Positions 35,240 through 44,463 of a DNA stretch of 64,000 nucleotides are shown here, piece by piece. The stretch lies in NCBI RefSeq assembly GCF_003339865.1, contig NZ_QPKV01000003.1, positions 806,001 through 870,000 of the forward strand, given 5' to 3'. Below the pieces are notes generated by a model. It saw only the letters and a program-made list of their open reading frames with translations. It was not told the origin of the DNA and did not search any database. The stretch comes from Pedobacter chinensis. GTDB taxonomy: Bacteria > Bacteroidota > Bacteroidia > Sphingobacteriales > Sphingobacteriaceae. The translations under genes and the position numbers were made by a program. Position 1 is the stretch's first letter. Each line of letters starts with the position of its first letter.

Positions 35240-36077
35240 GTGTTTTGCCTAAATTATCTTTTTGTAAAGCTTTTCCCTCATTTTTAATTAACCCATGCTC
35301 TTTTAGTGCAGCAATTGCAATTTCAATCAGCCTCAGGTTTTCATCTAAATGGCCATGTTGCACTTCTACATTGATATATGGAATATTGTTTTGCATAGCA
35401 TAAACAGACAATGACCCATCATTTTCTGCAAACTTTGATTGCAAAATCACATTCACATTTGCCTTTTTTAAGCTGGTAAATAATCGCGGTTCGGTAACAT
35501 ACAATAAATCATCGCCATCCATCTGAAAATTAATGTAAACTGAATCTGCTGTACTCGATAGCTCGTAACCAGGTAAATAAGAGGAAATACCAAAGCCTCC
35601 ATCCGCATTGTTATGTAATGTTAATATATAGCCTGTAGATTTTGGATCGTAAAAGTCTAAAATTTGTTTTCCAGCATTTAGAATGAGTTTTTCTACTTCA
35701 TTTGAGCTATAGGCATCCTTTTTTAATCTCGTGCTAACACCTATCTGGGTGTAAATTGCATTTGGATCAATTCGATAAGGATCGCTCATGTAGTTGAAAG
35801 TATAATCCCTGACTCCGCCGTACTGGCTGTCAATTAATTCTCCTCCACTCCAACGGATATATTCAAAACCAGCCTTAACTCCAGTATCTTCGTTATCGTG
35901 CACAACTAAAAATCTAACACCATTTGGCTTATAAGAATATTTAACAAGACTAATGTTTAGGTTAGCAATTTTAATAAAGGAGGAATCGGTTGTCATTGCC
36001 GGAAATACCGGGGGATGCTGGGCTTTTACTAGAAGCGAAAAGCAGATTAAAATAATGGATAAAGCAACTTTTAACAT
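35229..36077 (-). CDS. Exported protein of unknown function with His/Glu-rich metal-site-like motifs
   Basis: This 282-aa protein has a signal peptide ending near VKAQ. I do not recognise the family with confidence. Three motifs stand out: FLVVHDNEDTG (HxxE) near residue 65, LTLHNNADGGFGIS near 160, and INVEVQHGHLDEN near 245. HxxE followed by a distant His and Glu is the ligand pattern of M14 carboxypeptidases and is loosely like zinc amidases, so a metallohydrolase is possible but unproven. The ATG at 36077 replaces a TTG five codons upstream, since the signal peptide starts there. Confidence 0.6.
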   Translation of the reverse strand: MLKVALSIILICFSLLVKAQHPPVFPAMTTDSSFIKIANLNISLVKYSYKPNGVRFLVVHDNEDTGVKAGFEYIRWSGGELIDSQYGGVRDYTFNYMSDPYRIDPNAIYTQIGVSTRLKKDAYSSNEVEKLILNAGKQILDFYDPKSTGYILTLHNNADGGFGISSYLPGYELSSTADSVYINFQMDGDDLLYVTEPRLFTSLKKANVNVILQSKFAENDGSLSVYAMQNNIPYINVEVQHGHLDENLRLIEIAIAALKEHGLIKNEGKALQKDNLGKTPTQ

Positions 36078-36127
36078 ACCACTAATATACAATATTGCTC
36101 AATAATTTGTTTGCTGAACCAAAGAAT

Positions 36128-36340
36128 AGACTTGCGAAGTTTAGGTGGATTTGTGGGATTGGGGAAACTTCGTCAGTCTGATCGATGTCTGGTCAATCTA
36201 TTTAACTATATAGAAAATTAGCCCCAGCGGATAGCTAAGATATTCTTAAATGTCTTAGGTGGTTCATCCCTCCGAACCATCATTAAGGGAGTATCTGCCA
36301 AGGCTTTGGTCCTTGAAGCTTCGCAAGTCGAATCAGATAC
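36128..36340. repeat. 213-bp tandem repeat, unit 1
   Basis: The unit runs from AGACTTGCGAAG to CAGATAC and is repeated almost exactly by unit 2. Inside are inverted pairs: GACTTGCGAAGTTT with AAACTTCGTCAGTC, GGTTC with GAACC, and CCAA with TTGG. Confidence 0.92.
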
Positions 36341-36553
36341 AGACTTGCGAAGTTTAGGTGGATTTGTGGGATTGGGGAAACTTCGTCAGTCTGATCGATG
36401 TCTGGTCAATCTATTTAACCATACAGAAAAATTAGCCCCAGCGGATAGCTAAATGTTCTTAAATGTCTTAGGTAGTTCATCCCTCCGAATCATCATTGAG
36501 GGAGTATTTGCCAAGGCTTTGGCCCTCGAAGCTTCGCAAGTCGAATAAGATAC
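36341..36553. repeat. 213-bp tandem repeat, unit 2
   Basis: This unit is the same length as unit 1 and differs only at scattered positions. One difference is the GGTTC...GAACC hairpin, which becomes AGTTC...GAATC without compensation. No ORF of note is present in either unit. Confidence 0.92.
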
Positions 36554-36608
36554 AGACTTACGAAGTTTAGGTGGATTTGTGGGATTGGGAAAACTTCGTC
36601 AGTTTGAT
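36554..36608. repeat. Partial third tandem unit
   Basis: This contains the first ~55 bases of the unit (AGACTTACGAAGTTTAGGTG onward, to CAGTTTGAT). A diverged inverted copy of the same 50-base module occurs at 53135-53184, so the module is a dispersed element. Confidence 0.85.
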
Positions 36609-36620
36609 TAAACTTCTCAA

Positions 36621-36649
36621 AAAAAAAGGCCGCCTTTGGGGGGCGACCT
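36621..36649 (-). terminator. Intrinsic terminator of the efflux operon
   Basis: On the minus strand AGGTCGCC and GGCGGCCT form a stem (one G-U pair) followed by a run of nine or more T, about 25 bases past the RND pump stop. Confidence 0.82.
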
Positions 36650-36674
36650 GATTGATTGTTAATCTGGATATATA

Positions 36675-39600
36675 TTAATGTCCGTGATCTAAATCGTATT
36701 CATGCACTTCTTTATGATCGTAAGGTTCAACCATTAACTCATCGATGGTTTTACCTTTTTTATTAAAGCCAAATTTTTCCAGCATTCTATCGAATATTAA
36801 ATAAACCACTGGTACAACAATTAAGGTTAAGAATAACGAACTGGTTAATCCGCCAACAATAACCCAAGCCAAACCATTTTTCCATTCAGCACCCGCTCCA
36901 CTTGCCAATGCAATTGGAAGCATACCAAATACCATGGCGATGGTTGTCATTAAAATTGGCCTTAAACGAGCATGGTTGGCTAAAACAAGCGCTTCTTTGG
37001 TTTCTTTACCTTCTGCTTTTAAGTGATTGGTAAAATCGACAAGGATAATCGCATTTTTAGCCACAAGGCCCATAAGCATAATTAAACCCAATATAGTAAA
37101 AATACCAATTGAATTATTGGTTAATGCTAACGCTAATAAAGCACCGATTACAGCCAATGGAAGCGAGAACATTACTACTAAAGGATAAACAAAACTATCA
37201 TACAGTGCAACCATAATTAAATAAACCAGTATAATTGAAGCCAGTAACGCAATACCTAGGGTACCGAAACCTTCGCTCTGATTTTCCTGATCTCCAGCCC
37301 ATGTATAACTTACGCCTATTGGTGCTTTTAATTTACCATTCTGTTGCAACTCTTCTAATTTCGATTGAAACTCGGCAACTACTGTTCCGGTTGGTCTACC
37401 GATTGATTGTGCTTTAACTGATACTGAAGTGGATTTATTCAAACGTTCCAGCTGACTAGGTCCTGACCCTTCTGTAATAGTGGCAAACTGTGTTAATTTA
37501 ATTTGTGCACCAGCATTATTTACAAAAATCAGGTTACGAACATCATCAATGTTTTTTCTATTGAAATCCTGATACTGAATATTGATATCATACTCGTATT
37601 CGCCTTTTCTATATTTGCCATCTGTGTTACCGGCAAATGCTGTTTGCATAGTTGAACCCACGGTTTGGAGAGTTAAGCCAACAGCCGACATTTTATCGCG
37701 GTCTACCTGAACATTAATTTCCGGCGTTCCTTTTTCTACTGATAATTTAATCTCTGTGGCACCTGGAATTGCTGCTAATACTTTTTGAGCACCTTCTGCA
37801 TATTTTAAAGCGCTATCTAAATCAGAACCCATTACCACCAATTGGATTGGTGCATTCTCTGCTATACCCAAAATACTGATTGGAACAGTTTTAACCTTTG
37901 CACCAACCAATTCCTTACCTAAAGCACGACTCATTTTAGTGGCGAAGATATCTGAAGAAACACCTTCACGCTTGTTGCGTTCAACAAGTTTTACATTGAT
38001 CTCTGATTTATAAGCTGTAGCCTGTGAACCACCAAAATCTCCGGTTGATTGTCCAACTGTTGTGATTAGCTGTGTAATTTCTGGTTGTTTACTTAAAAAG
38101 GCCTCTGCTCTTTGTGTGAAAAAGTTCGTTTGCTCAAGCGAGGCATCTTTTGGTAACTCTAACTGAACTAAGAACTCCCCTTTGTCTGATTTAGGGAAAA
38201 ACTCAGAACCGATGAACCCAGCGCCCAATAAACCACAAGAACCCAGGAACATCACAAAAACAGCAACCAGGGTTAGTGCTTTATGGTTTAACGACCAGGT
38301 TAAAATACTAGTAATCCAAAGAGTGAATTTCTTCAATTGTTTTTCGAACCACAGAATAAAGCGGCCAAACATATTCTTACCTTCAATACGTTCTAATTTA
38401 CCAAAACGAGAGAAGATAAGAGGTACAATCGTAAATGATGCAACCAATGAAAGCAGCGTTGCAATGATCACAACAATACAGAACTGACGAAGAATATTCG
38501 AAACTAAGCCTGTACTAACGGCGATTGGGAAGAATACCACCACGATTACAAAGGTAATGGATACAACGGTAAAACCGATCTCACGCGTAGCATCGGATGC
38601 AGCCCTAACCTTGTTCTTGCCCATTTCCATGTGCCGCTGGATATTTTCCAGTACCACAATTGCATCATCCACCAGGATACCTACTACCAGTGATAAACCC
38701 AATAATGACATTAAGTTTAGCGTAAAACCAAATAAGCTGATTCCGATAAATGTTGCTACCAGCGAAACCGGAATGGATACCATTACGATTAATGCATTAC
38801 GAAAACTATGCAAGAAGAAAAGCATCACAAATGCCACCAATACTACAGCAAGAATTAAATCGTGAATTACCGCATCAGCAGATTCTAAAGTGAAAATAGA
38901 ACTGTCATTAACAATTTTGATATCAAGTTTATTGGCTTCATATTCTAATTTTAGCTTTTCAATAATGGCATGTACACCTTTACTTACCTCTACCGCATTC
39001 GCGTCACTTTGTTTAATGATTTGAATGGCAATAGATGCCTGGCGATTAATACGGGCTAGCTTCTCTGTTTCTTTTTGCGCATCCTGAACGTCGGCAATAT
39101 CACCCAGGCGAATTTGTGCGCCCGCTTGTGAGGTGGTTAAAACCAGGTTTCTTAATTCTTCAATACTTCTGTATTTACCAGATAAACGGATTAATACATC
39201 TTGATTTTGAGTTTTAACACTTCCTGTAGGGAAATCAAGGTTAGAACTTAAAATCATCTGCTGAACCTGAGGTACAGCAAGGTTATATCCTTGTAATTTA
39301 TCCGCATCAAGTGAAACCTGAATTTCACGCTCCGATCCACCAACCAGGTTTACCTGAGCGATACCGTTTACCCTTGAAATTACCGGAGCAATTCTTTTAT
39401 CGATCAAATCGTAAAAGGAAATGTCATCCATATTTGCTGAGGCCGACATGGTAATCACAGGTAAATCATCCAATGAGAATTTACTTAAGGATGGTGTTTT
39501 AACATCCTCTGGCAATTGAGATAAAATCGCATTTACCTTACGTTGTGCATCGTTTAATGAAATATCGATGTTTGCTTTATCCGTTAAAGTAATTGTTACG

Positions 39601-39869
39601 GTAGATAAACTTTCGAATGATACCGAGTTGATTTTTTTAATGTTTTCCATTGAGGATACCGCATCTTCAATTTTTTTGGTAACGGTATTTTCAACCTCAT
39701 TTGGTGATGCACCAGGATAAATGGTTGCAATAGATACTACGTTGTTTGAGAATTTTGGAAGTAATTCATAACCCAACGAAAAGTAACTTAATAGCCCAAG
39801 TAATGTAAGTGCGGTAAATACCACAATTACCAGCGAGGGCCTTTTTATAGATATATCTGTTATCTTCAT
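36675..39869 (-). CDS. RND efflux pump permease, HAE1/AcrB family
   Basis: This 1064-aa inner-membrane proton-driven pump has the duplicated RND layout: one helix, a large periplasmic domain, and helices 2-6, then the same again. The proton-relay segment GILVDDAIVVLENIQRHME with two aspartates lies in helix 4 near residue 405. Other family segments are SIATIYPGASPNEVENTV near 45, QLPEDVKTPSL near 118, and GLMGLVAKNAIILVDF-like sequence in helix 10 (LMLMGLVAKNAIILVDFTN). The C-terminal tail ends in a His/Asp-rich stretch (YDLDHGH). It is the last gene of the TetR-TolC-adaptor-pump operon and is expected to extrude drugs or other amphiphiles. Confidence 0.95.
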   Translation of the reverse strand: MKITDISIKRPSLVIVVFTALTLLGLLSYFSLGYELLPKFSNNVVSIATIYPGASPNEVENTVTKKIEDAVSSMENIKKINSVSFESLSTVTITLTDKANIDISLNDAQRKVNAILSQLPEDVKTPSLSKFSLDDLPVITMSASANMDDISFYDLIDKRIAPVISRVNGIAQVNLVGGSEREIQVSLDADKLQGYNLAVPQVQQMILSSNLDFPTGSVKTQNQDVLIRLSGKYRSIEELRNLVLTTSQAGAQIRLGDIADVQDAQKETEKLARINRQASIAIQIIKQSDANAVEVSKGVHAIIEKLKLEYEANKLDIKIVNDSSIFTLESADAVIHDLILAVVLVAFVMLFFLHSFRNALIVMVSIPVSLVATFIGISLFGFTLNLMSLLGLSLVVGILVDDAIVVLENIQRHMEMGKNKVRAASDATREIGFTVVSITFVIVVVFFPIAVSTGLVSNILRQFCIVVIIATLLSLVASFTIVPLIFSRFGKLERIEGKNMFGRFILWFEKQLKKFTLWITSILTWSLNHKALTLVAVFVMFLGSCGLLGAGFIGSEFFPKSDKGEFLVQLELPKDASLEQTNFFTQRAEAFLSKQPEITQLITTVGQSTGDFGGSQATAYKSEINVKLVERNKREGVSSDIFATKMSRALGKELVGAKVKTVPISILGIAENAPIQLVVMGSDLDSALKYAEGAQKVLAAIPGATEIKLSVEKGTPEINVQVDRDKMSAVGLTLQTVGSTMQTAFAGNTDGKYRKGEYEYDINIQYQDFNRKNIDDVRNLIFVNNAGAQIKLTQFATITEGSGPSQLERLNKSTSVSVKAQSIGRPTGTVVAEFQSKLEELQQNGKLKAPIGVSYTWAGDQENQSEGFGTLGIALLASIILVYLIMVALYDSFVYPLVVMFSLPLAVIGALLALALTNNSIGIFTILGLIMLMGLVAKNAIILVDFTNHLKAEGKETKEALVLANHARLRPILMTTIAMVFGMLPIALASGAGAEWKNGLAWVIVGGLTSSLFLTLIVVPVVYLIFDRMLEKFGFNKKGKTIDELMVEPYDHKEVHEYDLDHGH

Positions 39870-39954
39870 TTTAATTTTTTATTGCGATTGAACTAAATAT
39901 TGTTCTTCAGCAGGCTCAGAATTATAAAATGTAAACTGAAAACTGCGAATTGAA

Positions 39955-41022
39955 CTATTTAACGATACTCACGGCTGTGCCATCAGCTAAATTGATTTGG
40001 CCACTGGTAATTACCGTTTCACCTTCATTCAAGCCATCAAGAATTTCCACGCTATCGCCCAAAATACGTCCGGTAACCACCTTACGGATTTTCGAAGTGT
40101 TGTTTGCCTTATCTAACACAAATACCTGATTACTGCTTACACTACCAACAAAAGAAGTACGCGGAATCAGAATGCTTGGAGCTTGTTTAGGGAACTTAAA
40201 TATGGCTGTTCCATACATACCAGCTTTCAATGTGTTCTTGTGGCTGTTTTCTACTTCAATTTCGATAGGGAAATTTAAGGTGGCATCGGCTTTAGCCGCA
40301 ATAAAAGTTACCTTTCCAGAAAACTTATCATTAGGAAATACAGAAGATTTAATGTCGATCTGATCACCAACTTTTAAGTTTGCCACCTGCGATTCGTTTA
40401 CGTTAACTTTCAATTTTAATTTAGAAACATCAACCAATTCGAATAATTGTGTTCCTTGAGCAGTTACAAAAGCACCAACCTCAATATATCTTTTGTTTAC
40501 AATTCCGTTAATTGGAGATTTGATGTTTGCATCACTCAATCTGCGTTGAGAAGCTTGTAAGCGTAATTTTGCATTTCTGGTAGCCAGTTTAGCCTGATCT
40601 AACTGTTGTTGGGTAACACCACCAGTTTGATAAGAACTTTGATAACGTGCTTCGTCTCTTTGCGCATTTTGGTAAGCGGCTTCAGCAGTTTCTCTATCTG
40701 TATTGATAATTTCAGCATCAATGCGAGCCAAAACCTGTCCTTTACTTACACGGGCACCCTCGTCAACATAAATTGCTGTAACACGACCTGCATTCTCTGA
40801 TAAGAAATTAAGTTCTTGTTTAGGAATGAAATTTCCGTTTGCACTAAAATCCAAGTCTACAACCTTTTTTTCAACTTGAGCAACACGAACGGCAACAGCA
40901 CCGCTACCTTCTGCAATGAAAGCAGTTTTAGCTTCGTTCTTCTTTTTATTGTTGCTTAACACATAAGCTATTGCGCCCAAGGCAACAACAACTACGATAA
41001 TTATGGTAATTACTCTTTTCAT
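39955..41022 (-). CDS. RND efflux periplasmic adaptor (membrane fusion protein)
   Basis: This 355-aa adaptor has an N-terminal uncleaved anchor (about residues 4-23). The split lipoyl/barrel-sandwich domain follows, with AGRVTAIYVDEGARVSKGQVLARID near residue 85. A coiled-coil hairpin runs from about 110 to 160, rich in Gln, Arg and Ala. The second lipoyl half is IKSPINGIVNKRYIEVGAFV near 165. The C-terminal beta-barrel domain includes LKAGMYGTAIF. It links the pump to the TolC-type channel. It is 85 bases upstream of the pump gene and two bases downstream of the tolC-like gene. Confidence 0.93.
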   Translation of the reverse strand: MKRVITIIIVVVVALGAIAYVLSNNKKKNEAKTAFIAEGSGAVAVRVAQVEKKVVDLDFSANGNFIPKQELNFLSENAGRVTAIYVDEGARVSKGQVLARIDAEIINTDRETAEAAYQNAQRDEARYQSSYQTGGVTQQQLDQAKLATRNAKLRLQASQRRLSDANIKSPINGIVNKRYIEVGAFVTAQGTQLFELVDVSKLKLKVNVNESQVANLKVGDQIDIKSSVFPNDKFSGKVTFIAAKADATLNFPIEIEVENSHKNTLKAGMYGTAIFKFPKQAPSILIPRTSFVGSVSSNQVFVLDKANNTSKIRKVVTGRILGDSVEILDGLNEGETVITSGQINLADGTAVSIVK

Positions 41023-41024
41023 TT

Positions 41025-42365
41025 CTATTTTACTAGCGATTTAATATTTCCGTTTGATTTTATTAATTGTATTTCAGCTATTTTATAATTCAATAAAGCT
41101 TGTGTATAGCTGTTTTGCGATGAAGTAAGGGAGTTTTCTGTGTCCAATAAATCAGTTAAGGACGCTAAGCCGTTGTTATAATTGTTTTGCGTGCTTTTGT
41201 AAATTTCCTGGGCAAGTTCAACATTCTTCTTTTGCGCATTAATGGTGTTTAAGTTATTGCGCAACTGAATTTTGGCATTCTCATAAGCTAAGTTCAATGA
41301 GTTGGTAGATTCCTTTCTATCTTCCTGAGCCTTCTTGATTTCCACATCAGCCTGACGGATTTTTGAACGGGTCAAAAAACCATTAAAAATTGGCACCCTC
41401 AAAGTTAAACCTACTGCTGATGAACCAAAACCAATTGAAGATGCATTTGAACTCAGAAAATCGAAACCATTGCTCTGGCTCGAATAAGTGTAATTGCCAG
41501 ATAAAGATAATGTTGGGTAGTATTCTGCCACATAAGCCTTACGTTGCAGTGATAACAACTTATCCTGATTGTCTAAAAGTTTAATTTCTGTTCGGTTAGC
41601 CAAATTAACTGAGTCAGTAAATACGGGTAGCTGCGAAACTTCGGTAAGCTCGGTATAAGGCAGTTCAATTGGATTAGAAACAGGCATGCCCATGGCAAAT
41701 TTCAATTGATTTTCCAACTGAATGATGGCATTAATCACTTGTTCGCGTTGGGTTGTCAAATTGGTTAAATTAACACTGATCCGGTCAACATCAATTTTTC
41801 TTGCCAGGCCATTTTTATATTGGTTGGAAATAATTTTTTCTACCACCCTAACATTCTTAATGTTGGTATCAATTACGTTTAATTGCTGTCTGTTTACCAA
41901 AACCTGATAATAGTTATTGGCAACCAACTCAATAATTTGTTCTTCAGTTAACTGAGAAGTGAGGTTGTAATATTCTTCACTGGATCTTGCGGCTTGTAAG
42001 CCGGTAAAAACCTGTTGATTGAATAGTTGTTGCGAAAGTTGAACGCCAGCATTTGAATTCCACTTTTGTCCAAATTTTAATGTTTGCAATTGCCCGCCAA
42101 AATCAACCACTTGTTGACCAATTATTGGGTTATAAGTTAAACCACTCGTTCCAGTAATTTGTGGTAAGGCTTGCGCTCTTACTTCTTGCACTTTATATCT
42201 TCCACCTTCTATATCCAGTTTCGATTTACGAACACGGGCATTATTTTGTAATGCGTAAGTGAGTGCATCTTTTAAAGTAAGCCTTTGCTGTGCAGCCACC
42301 AATTGTGGTAAAGCCATGCCGGTAAACAGGATGAGCATTAATTTTACCATTTTTACTCTATGCAT
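41025..42365 (-). CDS. TolC-family outer-membrane efflux protein
   Basis: This 446-aa protein has a signal peptide ending near LVAAQ (residue 25). It shows the duplicated TolC architecture of beta strands and long amphipathic helices: LTLKDALTYALQNNARVRKSKLDIEGG near residue 28, and SLSGNYTYSSQSNG in the second-half strand region. The C-terminal NNYNNGLASLTDLLDTENSL helix near 395 is a strong family marker. It supplies the exit duct for the pump. It is placed between the TetR regulator (73 bases upstream) and the adaptor gene (two bases downstream) on the same strand. Confidence 0.94.
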   Translation of the reverse strand: MHRVKMVKLMLILFTGMALPQLVAAQQRLTLKDALTYALQNNARVRKSKLDIEGGRYKVQEVRAQALPQITGTSGLTYNPIIGQQVVDFGGQLQTLKFGQKWNSNAGVQLSQQLFNQQVFTGLQAARSSEEYYNLTSQLTEEQIIELVANNYYQVLVNRQQLNVIDTNIKNVRVVEKIISNQYKNGLARKIDVDRISVNLTNLTTQREQVINAIIQLENQLKFAMGMPVSNPIELPYTELTEVSQLPVFTDSVNLANRTEIKLLDNQDKLLSLQRKAYVAEYYPTLSLSGNYTYSSQSNGFDFLSSNASSIGFGSSAVGLTLRVPIFNGFLTRSKIRQADVEIKKAQEDRKESTNSLNLAYENAKIQLRNNLNTINAQKKNVELAQEIYKSTQNNYNNGLASLTDLLDTENSLTSSQNSYTQALLNYKIAEIQLIKSNGNIKSLVK

Positions 42366-42438
42366 AATGTATTGTTTTTTTGTTTTTGGGTTCTTATCTA
42401 TTTATTGTTCGCTTCAAGCTCATTCTTTACCTAAGCTT

Positions 42439-43044
42439 TCAGCATTTTAATCCTCTTGTAAAGATTGACGAAAGGTCTTTTTGCTTTTGAGCCATTTTAT
42501 TTACCATTTTCTTGTCAGGCAATAAGTCTTTTCCAAGTTCCATGATACACATGTTGGTCAGGCCCATCAAACTTTCTAAATACAGTTCGGCCACATGAGT
42601 CATGTTTTCATGTTTGATTTCTCCTTTTTCCTGAGCACGCTCAAATATTTGAGCATAAAAAACTTTCTCAGAATTTTTCAGGCTGGTTAGCTTTTTCTTC
42701 ATGGAGTCATCATTAAAAATATCGGGAAGCCCTTCTGATATTCGCAACATGAAGTACTTCATAAAGAATGTGTTACGAACGTCAATGGTTTGAAACAATA
42801 TGTTTTCCAATGATGCATCCGGATTGTATTTCTTTTTCAGCAAATCGAAATAATCTGTAAAAACCTTTTCGATAACACCCACAATAAGACTTCTTTTATC
42901 GGGGAAATAATAATAAAGAGATGGTTTGGAAACAGATAAATCTTCGGCAATATCATTCATGGTGGTTTTGCCGATACCAAAATGAATGAAACGTTTTATA
43001 GCACCTTCAATAATTTGTTCCCGCTTTTTATCAGCTACAATCAT
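42439..43044 (-). CDS. TetR/AcrR-family transcriptional regulator
   Basis: This 201-aa regulator has the N-terminal TetR helix-turn-helix at about residues 8-55: REQIIEGAIKRFIHFGIGKT, then SVSKPSLYYYFPDKRSLIVGV. The C-terminal ligand domain is all helical and divergent. It heads the efflux operon and probably represses it, along with itself. A near-perfect palindrome at 43109-43124 overlaps the expected -33 region of its promoter and is the natural operator candidate. Inducers cannot be predicted. Confidence 0.93.
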   Translation of the reverse strand: MIVADKKREQIIEGAIKRFIHFGIGKTTMNDIAEDLSVSKPSLYYYFPDKRSLIVGVIEKVFTDYFDLLKKKYNPDASLENILFQTIDVRNTFFMKYFMLRISEGLPDIFNDDSMKKKLTSLKNSEKVFYAQIFERAQEKGEIKHENMTHVAELYLESLMGLTNMCIMELGKDLLPDKKMVNKMAQKQKDLSSIFTRGLKC

Positions 43045-43082
43045 TTTACTTTTCTACTTTCTGACTTTTTTAATATTTTAGT

Positions 43083-43090
43083 CAAAGTTA
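43083..43090 (-). promoter_or_regulatory. Bacteroidota -7 element (TAACTTTG) of the TetR-efflux operon
   Basis: This is an exact TAnnTTTG match on the minus strand, 38 bases before the TetR ATG. A TTG within the upstream palindrome (43114-43116 on the complement) sits at the expected -33 distance (23 bases). Confidence 0.55.
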
Positions 43091-43108
43091 GATGTTTAAT
43101 TTTAAAAG

Positions 43109-43124
43109 TTAATCAACTGATTAA
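43109..43124. promoter_or_regulatory. Candidate TetR operator (TTAATCA-N2-TGATTAA)
   Basis: Seven-base perfect inverted arms lie around a two-base centre, upstream of tetR and overlapping its putative -33 element. The size and location fit autorepression by a TetR-family dimer. Confidence 0.5.
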
Positions 43125-43213
43125 TAAATGAGAAATAACATTACCTTTTAATGACAATCAAATCCTTTATCATTGGTTTATAGTATATTTAGGTTGCCAT
43201 TATCCAATTCCCT

Positions 43214-43654
43214 ATGCAAGTTTTTCTAAATATCCTGATCATGCTGCTAACCATTGTTTTGATGGAATGTTTCTCATGGCTTATCCATAAGTATTTGTTT
43301 CATGGGCCACTTTGGTTCATGCATAAAAGCCACCATCAAAAGTCGCATTCCTTTTTTGAGTGGAATGACCTGTTTGCGTTAATATTTGCTATGGTATCAC
43401 TTGATTTGATGTATACCGATCGAAATCAGTACGGATATTTGTTTTTTATTGGATTAGGAATCACTATTTACGGATTAGTCTATTTTATTTTGCACGATTG
43501 GTTTGTACATCGTCGGTTCAAAACTTTTAAAAGCAATAACAAATATTTACAAGCCGTTAGAAAGGCCCATAAAATTCATCATAAAAATCAAGGAAAAGAG
43601 AAAGGGAAGGCTTTTGGATTGTTGTTTGTAAGGAAAGATGTGTTACGGAATTAA
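43214..43654 (+). CDS. crtZ: Beta-carotene hydroxylase-like protein (CrtZ / fatty acid hydroxylase superfamily)
   Basis: This 146-aa protein has three or four membrane helices and the His-box set of CrtZ-type diiron hydroxylases. These are HKYLFHG near residue 25, HKSHHQKSH near 36, HDWFVHRR near 95, and HKIHHKNQGK near 118. The compact size matches the bacterial CrtZ group, which hydroxylates the rings of beta-carotene to give zeaxanthin. It lies away from the other carotenoid genes at 53-57 kb. It is convergent with the LytTR regulator and overlaps its end by 12 bases. Confidence 0.85.
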   Translation: MQVFLNILIMLLTIVLMECFSWLIHKYLFHGPLWFMHKSHHQKSHSFFEWNDLFALIFAMVSLDLMYTDRNQYGYLFFIGLGITIYGLVYFILHDWFVHRRFKTFKSNNKYLQAVRKAHKIHHKNQGKEKGKAFGLLFVRKDVLRN

Positions 43655-44347
43655 TCTGGATTTAAAATAATTGGTAACTTTTTCTTTATAAGTAGAACCA
43701 ACCGGAATAGATTCCCCACTTCTTAAGTAAACAAAATCATCTTTAAATTTTTCAATATGTTTTGTTGATACGATAAAGGATTTATGAATTCTGATAAAAT
43801 GTGAATAAATCTCTAATCTTTTTTCTGTTTCTGATAATTTTAAAAGTGTGGTTATTGGTTGATGTATGCCATTGATTACAACATAGTTTCCCGCTGCCTC
43901 AATAAAAGTAATTTCAGAAGTGTAAATTTTTATAAATCCCCTTTTATACTTGTTTTTTAAGAATATAAAAGGATTGTCTCTGGATAATTGATTAATAACA
44001 GATAATATAACAGATTTAAATTTTTGAAACGTGTAAGGCTTAAGTAAGAAATTATTAACGTTTACCTCATAGCCATCTAATGCATATTTTAAGTGAGCGG
44101 TAACAAATACTGTAGCTTTAACTTCATGGCTTAATTTCATTACCAGGTCAATGCCCGAAATTTTTGGCATTTCTACATCTGTAAATAAAATATCTACAGG
44201 AGTTTTCATTTGCATGATTTCGTGCAGTGCCAGCTCTGGGTCGGTAAAAGCTTTGATTAAGTATAATGTAGGGGTATTTTCTACATATTCTAATAGCTGT
44301 TCAGTAGCATGTTGTTCATCATCTACAATTATGCAGGTATATCTCAT
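43643..44347 (-). CDS. LytTR-family response regulator
   Basis: This 234-aa response regulator has a receiver domain at residues 1-115. IIVDDEQHATEQLL is at the start, and the phosphoacceptor aspartate lies in ILFTDVEMPKISG near residue 57. A C-terminal LytTR DNA-binding domain follows (about 130-230), with FIEAAGNYVVI near 149, then FIRIHKSFIV near 186. This pair is typical of regulators of peptide bacteriocin and quorum systems in Gram-positives and of many Bacteroidota loci. No histidine kinase gene is next to it. It is divergent from the HlyD-C39 exporter genes, with direct repeats between them. The ATG at 44347 replaces a GTG one codon upstream. Confidence 0.92.
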   Translation of the reverse strand: MRYTCIIVDDEQHATEQLLEYVENTPTLYLIKAFTDPELALHEIMQMKTPVDILFTDVEMPKISGIDLVMKLSHEVKATVFVTAHLKYALDGYEVNVNNFLLKPYTFQKFKSVILSVINQLSRDNPFIFLKNKYKRGFIKIYTSEITFIEAAGNYVVINGIHQPITTLLKLSETEKRLEIYSHFIRIHKSFIVSTKHIEKFKDDFVYLRSGESIPVGSTYKEKVTNYFKSRLIP

Positions 44348-44420
44348 CACTTGTAAAACTTGTTTTTAAAACAATTTTTTTGTTCTGGGATGATAACAAA
44401 AATTGTATAATCGTACGTTG

Positions 44421-44428
44421 CAAATATA
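44421..44428 (-). promoter_or_regulatory. Bacteroidota promoter (TATATTTG) of the LytTR gene
   Basis: This is an exact -7 match on the minus strand, with a TTG -33 candidate (44447-44449 complement) 18 bases upstream. Both elements are therefore at canonical spacing. Confidence 0.58.
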
Positions 44429-44463
44429 GGCGACTTCAAACTAAGAACAAGATCATTTTTAAA

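Noticed and set aside
36128..36608. CRISPR array
   Set aside because: The repeat unit is 213 bp and tandem without unique spacers, and no cas genes are present.
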